From Maioricimonas rarisocia (GTDB lineage Bacteria; Planctomycetota; Planctomycetia; Planctomycetales; Planctomycetaceae), in NCBI RefSeq assembly GCF_007747795.1, contig NZ_CP036275.1, positions 2,586,853 through 2,650,852 of the forward strand: DNA of 64,000 nt, written 5' to 3'. Numbering within the stretch: the stretch's first letter is position 1; each line of letters starts with the position of its first letter. Below the pieces are notes generated by a model. It was not told the DNA's origin, made no database searches, and saw only the letters and a list, made by a program, of their open reading frames with translations. Of the stretch, positions 60,084-64,000 are shown piece by piece. The position numbers and the translations under genes were made by a program.

Positions 60084-61079
60084 TCAATTCCGGGGTGGGA
60101 AGACCTGTGCCCAGTCCTGTTTCATGTCGATGATCGTCCAGCCATCGTTCCGCCCCTCATCGAGTGCCTTGTCGAGACGGCCGATGTGCGAGTCCCGATC
60201 GTAGGCCCATTCCCGCTCGGCATCCGTGTGATGGACAATGGCTCCCAGCCTGCGGCCGGGGCCGGCGGTCGTCCACTGGAGCATCTGCAGGTCGCCGTCC
60301 GAATTGCCGAAGGCCGCGATCGGTCGTCGCCCGATGTTCCGGTTGATGCCGACCGGCTTGCCTTCCTTGTCGTCGATGAAGTCGATCTTCGGCAGTCGCA
60401 CGAGTACCGGGCCCGACGCTCGCATCTCGAACTTCGTCACGATCGTGCTGCCGATCACCTGCTCGGGCGGAATGCCGTAGGCCTTCTCGGAAAACACACG
60501 CATGAACGCGACGCCACCCCCCGAAACGATAAACGTCTTGAAGCCGCTGGCCCGCAGGTAGGCCAGCAGTTCGAGCATCGGCTGATAGACCATCCCGGTG
60601 TACGGCCGGTCGGTCTTCGGATGACGGGCCGTTTCGAGCCAGTCGGCGACGATGGCAGAGAACTGGTCGGTCGTCGTGTCGGCGTGCGTTGCCATCAACA
60701 CTTCAAGGATCGCGTGTTCACCGCCGGCGGCCAGACTCTTCAGATCCCCGTTGAGAATCGAGCGGTACGGTTCCTTCTCCTTCAGCTCCGGCTTTTCCTT
60801 CGCCAGCGTGTGAAGCCTGTCGATCGCGAAGGCGAGCTGAATGTACATCGGCTGCTCGGCCCACAGCGTGCCGTCGTTATCGAAGACGGCGATCCTCTCG
60901 GCTTCCGGAACAAAGTCGGGACTGTCCGCATCGGTGACTGCTTCGACGAAAGAGACGATCTGCTGCTTCGTCGGTCCCTCGTTCCATGACGGCAGCGGAT
61001 CGGCCGACTGCGCAGAGAGTCCACCGGCAGGAGGCAACGTTACGGCCAGCGTGGCCAGCAGAAAGGCAAGTCGACGCAT
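60084..61079 (-). CDS. secreted HAD-family phosphatase
   Basis: This 331-residue protein has a leader (MRRLAFLLATLAVTLPPAGG) and the HAD motif I IAVFDNDGTLWAEQP (DxDGT), motif II TFIVSGGGVAF, and motif III/IV at VIGSTIVTKF with a downstream AFGNSDGDLQML. All HAD catalytic positions are present, so it probably hydrolyses phosphate esters outside the cytoplasm. The gene converges with the DUF1553 gene 59 bp away and ends 155 bp downstream of the next DUF1501 gene's stop (same strand). Confidence 0.9.
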   Translation of the reverse strand: MRRLAFLLATLAVTLPPAGGLSAQSADPLPSWNEGPTKQQIVSFVEAVTDADSPDFVPEAERIAVFDNDGTLWAEQPMYIQLAFAIDRLHTLAKEKPELKEKEPYRSILNGDLKSLAAGGEHAILEVLMATHADTTTDQFSAIVADWLETARHPKTDRPYTGMVYQPMLELLAYLRASGFKTFIVSGGGVAFMRVFSEKAYGIPPEQVIGSTIVTKFEMRASGPVLVRLPKIDFIDDKEGKPVGINRNIGRRPIAAFGNSDGDLQMLQWTTAGPGRRLGAIVHHTDAEREWAYDRDSHIGRLDKALDEGRNDGWTIIDMKQDWAQVFPPRN

Positions 61080-61234
61080 CCAGGCGGCTCCGCAACTGGT
61101 GACTCGAGAGTGAGGTCCACCCCGACGCCCCCGCCGGGATGTTTCCTGAAGCTACTCCCGAAAGGCCCGACGTCCAGAATGATTCCGTGAAATCCCTGCG
61201 AAGAACAAACGCCGTGCGATAGCGAGGCCGGCAG

Positions 61235-62671
61235 TCAGGCCAGGATCTCGTGGATCGGTTCGCCGAAGTCCATCTCCAGCCGCTTGTGCCCCGGCACCTG
61301 CATCGTCCGGTGATCGAGCCCCAGCTGATGCAGGATCGTGGCGTGCACGTCGGTGACGTAGTGGGGATGCTCCTCGGCATGGAAACCGATCTCGTCGGTC
61401 GCACCGTGGACGATGCCCCCCTTGATGCCGCCGCCTGCCATCCAGATTGAGAACCCGTACGGGTGATGGTCCCGTCCGTTGCTTCCCTGCGAGCCCGGCG
61501 TACGGCCGAACTCGGTCGCAAACACCACGATCGTCTCCTCCAGCAGGCCCCGGCGTTTGAGGTCCTTGAGCAGGCCGGCGATTGGTCGGTCCACCTGTTT
61601 CGAGAGCTTCTCGTGATTCGCCTTCAGGCCTGAGTGGGCGTCCCACGCACCCGCGGCACCACCGCCGTGCATGATCTGGATGAACCGCACGCCCCGTTCG
61701 GTCAGGCGCCGGGCCGCCAGCAGCTGCATGCCGAACGGTCGCGTCACATCGTCATCGAGCCCGTACAGGTCCTGGGTTTCTTCCGTCTCCCGATCGAAGC
61801 CGATTGCCTCAGGAATCGAGGCCTGCATCCGGTAGGCGAGTTCGTACGACTTCATCCGGGCCCTCAGAATCTCATCGGTCTGGTACCGGTCGGCAGTCAG
61901 GCCGTTCAGCTTGTGAATCAGATCGAACGTCAGCTCCTGTTCCCGCGCTGCCATGTCCAGTTCAGGACGGGCGAACGGCAGCGGCTCCTTCGGATCGATC
62001 TTCAGCGGCACCGCGTCATGAGCCGGGCCCAGGTAGTGGCCGTCCCGTTTGTCGAAGAACCGCGGCCCCATCGTGATGAACTTGGGGAGGTTGTCGTTGA
62101 GCGTTCCCAGTCCCCACGAGATCCAGGCGCCGATCGTCGGATGCCGGCCGTCGAGCATGTGCCGGCCCGAATGAAACTGCACCTGGGCCCCGTGATTGTC
62201 GTCGGTCGTCCACATCGAGCGGATGACGGAGATGTCGTCGACGCAGCTGCCAATATGCGGGAACCAGTCACTGACCGGAATGCCGCTCTCGCCGTACTGC
62301 TTGAAGCCAACCTGCAGCGGGTACAGCTTGTTCCGCTGCTGCCCGTTGGCGTCGTTGACGACGACGACGCGAACCTTCTTGAGCTTCTCCGGATCCTGCA
62401 CGCTGCTGAAGGGAGAGTCGGGGATCGACGTGCCGGCGTACTCGGTGAGCGCCGGCTTCGGATCGAAGCTCTCCATGTGGCTCACGCCCCCCCGCATGAA
62501 CAGCCAGATGACGTTCTTTGCCTTCGGGGGACGATGTGGCTGCCCGGTGACGGCACGCGCAGCGGTCGCCGCAAGCAGATCCTGCTGCTGCATCGCATTG
62601 AAGGCGAGCGCTCCGAAGCCCAGGCCGGCGCGCAGCATGTCACGTCGCGAAGTCTGCAGGTCGATGGTCAT
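61235..62671 (-). CDS. DUF1501 protein paired with DUF1553 gene
   Basis: This 478-residue protein has a Tat-type leader ([20 protein letters not shown]). DUF1501 blocks are [80 protein letters not shown] followed by [15 protein letters not shown], and the C-terminal [20 protein letters not shown]. Its start lies 1 nt beyond the stop of the DUF1553 gene, so the two are translated together. This is the standard DUF1553-DUF1501 tandem. Confidence 0.93.
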   Translation of the reverse strand: MTIDLQTSRRDMLRAGLGFGALAFNAMQQQDLLAATAARAVTGQPHRPPKAKNVIWLFMRGGVSHMESFDPKPALTEYAGTSIPDSPFSSVQDPEKLKKVRVVVVNDANGQQRNKLYPLQVGFKQYGESGIPVSDWFPHIGSCVDDISVIRSMWTTDDNHGAQVQFHSGRHMLDGRHPTIGAWISWGLGTLNDNLPKFITMGPRFFDKRDGHYLGPAHDAVPLKIDPKEPLPFARPELDMAAREQELTFDLIHKLNGLTADRYQTDEILRARMKSYELAYRMQASIPEAIGFDRETEETQDLYGLDDDVTRPFGMQLLAARRLTERGVRFIQIMHGGGAAGAWDAHSGLKANHEKLSKQVDRPIAGLLKDLKRRGLLEETIVVFATEFGRTPGSQGSNGRDHHPYGFSIWMAGGGIKGGIVHGATDEIGFHAEEHPHYVTDVHATILHQLGLDHRTMQVPGHKRLEMDFGEPIHEILA

Positions 62672-62672
62672 A

Positions 62673-64000
62673 TCAGCGAATCGTCACAAAGTCATTGTGG
62701 TTGAACAGGGCGTGAATGACGGCAGCACGGGAACGAACCTGCCGGTCATCCCGGTCGGCGAGAAGCTCATCGAGTTGCTGCAGCGTCTCGACGCAGGCCG
62801 TTCGCTCGTCACTCGAAGGCTCGCGGCCAAGAACCGTCAGAAACGCCTCGTGCAGGAACGTCTCGTCGTCGGTCGTCTGCTGTGACATCTTTGTCGCCAG
62901 AGCCCGGGCCATCTCGAGCGACACCCGACTGTTCGCCAGCGCGAGGGCCTGCTGCGGGATGATGCTCTCGGCACGCCGGTAACACTGCTGGATATCGGCA
63001 TCGTCGAACATCGACGTGAACTTGTGCCGGTCGTCCCGCGAATGCGTGAAGTACAGACTCCGTCGGCGGGCCTTCTGATCGGTCGGAGGAACGGTCGGTC
63101 CTCCCAGCTCGAGATTCAGCTCGCCTGCCAGGTGCAGGATGCTGTCCCGCACGATCTGCGATTCCATGCGGACCGGCACGCGTCGCCAGAAGTAGTCATT
63201 CTGTGGATCGGTCTTGCGCGTTGCCTCGTCTGCCAGGTCGGCCTCGGTCGACATGCGATAGGCGCGGGATGTGACGATCAGCCGGTGCATGTGTTTCATG
63301 CTCCAGTCGTTCTCCATCAGCTCGACCGCCAGCCAGTCCAGCAGATCCTGAAGCGGCGGTGCCTTCGCCTGCCGCCCGAAGTCGGCGACGGTTTCATTGA
63401 GCGGCTGACCGAAGTGTCGCAGCCAGATGTGATTGACCGCCACGCGCGCGGTGAGCGGATTGCGTCGGTCGATCATCCAGCGGGCCAGTGCCGTCCGGCG
63501 TCCGGTGCTGATCTCGGGATACGCCTGCCGGCGGGACTCCTCCGTCTCATCCGGTCCTTCGAGAGCCTTCAGCGAAGCCCGCAGCGTCAGAAACGTCTCG
63601 CCGGGGGATTCGATCGCAGCCGTAGCTGCTTCGAGTTTCTTCTTTGCCTTCGCGACGGCCTTCTCTGCGTCCCCCTTCTTGTCTTCGGCTGCTGCGAGCA
63701 GCGCCTGTTCGGCTTTCGCGAGTTCGTGCCGGGCCTGCGCCTCTTCGTAACGACGCGTGGCCAGCGCTGCCTCGCGAATCGTCGCCGCACGATCTTTCTC
63801 GCTGACGGTCTCGTCGTAGCGGGCCCGGTCGGCATGCCACGACGTGCGGATCGCCTCCGGGTGCAGCCGCGCCGCTTCGAGATTCGCTTCGGCCACGGCG
63901 AGTGCCGCCCGGGCCAGCTCGGGACGGGCGGGGGAGGAACCATCCGCTTCCACCATCACGGCCCCGGCCGGCAGAGAGCGAACTTCCACGCGATCGAATT
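62673..64000 (-). CDS. DUF1553-type planctomycete protein (N-terminus outside window)
   Basis: The frame is open at the right edge; about 440 C-terminal residues are visible. The distal part has long charged helices ([20 protein letters not shown], then [20 protein letters not shown]) that resemble a coiled coil. DUF1553 follows ([80 protein letters not shown]). Haem motifs, if any, would be in the missing N-terminal part. It directly precedes the DUF1501 gene in the same operon. Confidence 0.88.
   Translation of the reverse strand, partial: FDRVEVRSLPAGAVMVEADGSSPARPELARAALAVAEANLEAARLHPEAIRTSWHADRARYDETVSEKDRAATIREAALATRRYEEAQARHELAKAEQALLAAAEDKKGDAEKAVAKAKKKLEAATAAIESPGETFLTLRASLKALEGPDETEESRRQAYPEISTGRRTALARWMIDRRNPLTARVAVNHIWLRHFGQPLNETVADFGRQAKAPPLQDLLDWLAVELMENDWSMKHMHRLIVTSRAYRMSTEADLADEATRKTDPQNDYFWRRVPVRMESQIVRDSILHLAGELNLELGGPTVPPTDQKARRRSLYFTHSRDDRHKFTSMFDDADIQQCYRRAESIIPQQALALANSRVSLEMARALATKMSQQTTDDETFLHEAFLTVLGREPSSDERTACVETLQQLDELLADRDDRQVRSRAAVIHALFNHNDFVTIR

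Overview
The window looks like a chromosome segment of a planctomycete (Planctomycetota). The evidence is the gene content: four DUF1501 proteins with twin-arginine leaders, three DUF1549/DUF1553 proteins, a giant PVC-type haem-binding dehydrogenase, a ThuA-DUF1080 protein, a Ser/Thr kinase fused to a sulfatase-modifying-factor domain, a PEP-CTERM protein and a planctomycete-type integrase. The right two thirds appears G+C rich; the left 10 kb looks lower in G+C by eye (not computed).

Positions 1-10424 hold a compact minus-strand cluster that I read as a candidate multi-gene defence system. A sigma-54 activator with an N-terminal CARF-like/RtcR-like sensor comes first. A near-consensus sigma-54 promoter follows its stop codon. 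Seven genes then follow, most overlapping by 4 nt or nearly touching: a soluble histidine kinase whose N-terminus looks like an HsdS target-recognition domain; a response regulator whose receiver domain is joined to a HEPN-type Rx4H domain; a small unknown protein; an HsdM-like adenine methyltransferase with no HsdS or HsdR gene beside it; two unknown proteins; and a P-loop ATPase cut by the window edge. The layout suggests ligand sensing, then sigma-54 transcription, then DNA recognition or modification coupled by phosphotransfer to a HEPN effector. It recalls methylation-associated multi-gene defence systems, but I could not match it exactly to a named one.

Positions 10.6-16.4 kb hold a 3'-truncated IS1182-family transposase, a full-length GmrSD-like (DUF262 plus HNH) modification-dependent restriction enzyme, and a PEP-CTERM YWTD-propeller gene split by an intact 1622-bp Tn5/IS4-family element with 17-bp perfect terminal repeats and a 10-bp target duplication. 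Removing the element and one duplication restores the frame.

Positions 16.4-24.5 kb look like a small integrative element beside a tRNA-Leu(UAG) gene: integrase, excisionase-like HTH protein, HTH replication protein, DnaB-like helicase and several unknowns, with no capsid, tail or conjugation genes. At its far side are an ApeA-like HEPN gene and an HsdR N-terminal remnant. Its left boundary was not located.

Positions 24.6-64 kb are ordinary planctomycete housekeeping and secretome. They include ThuA-DUF1080, DUF1501, the PVC copper/haem protein, FloA-like and DUF3140 small proteins, two short-chain dehydrogenases, a kinase-FGE fusion, an MscS-type channel, an aldehyde dehydrogenase, a redoxin-like/DUF1549/DUF1501/WD40 operon, a GH15 glucoamylase/trehalase-like enzyme, a HAD phosphatase and further DUF1549/DUF1553-DUF1501 pairs. 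Several perfect palindromes lie in the intergenic DNA.
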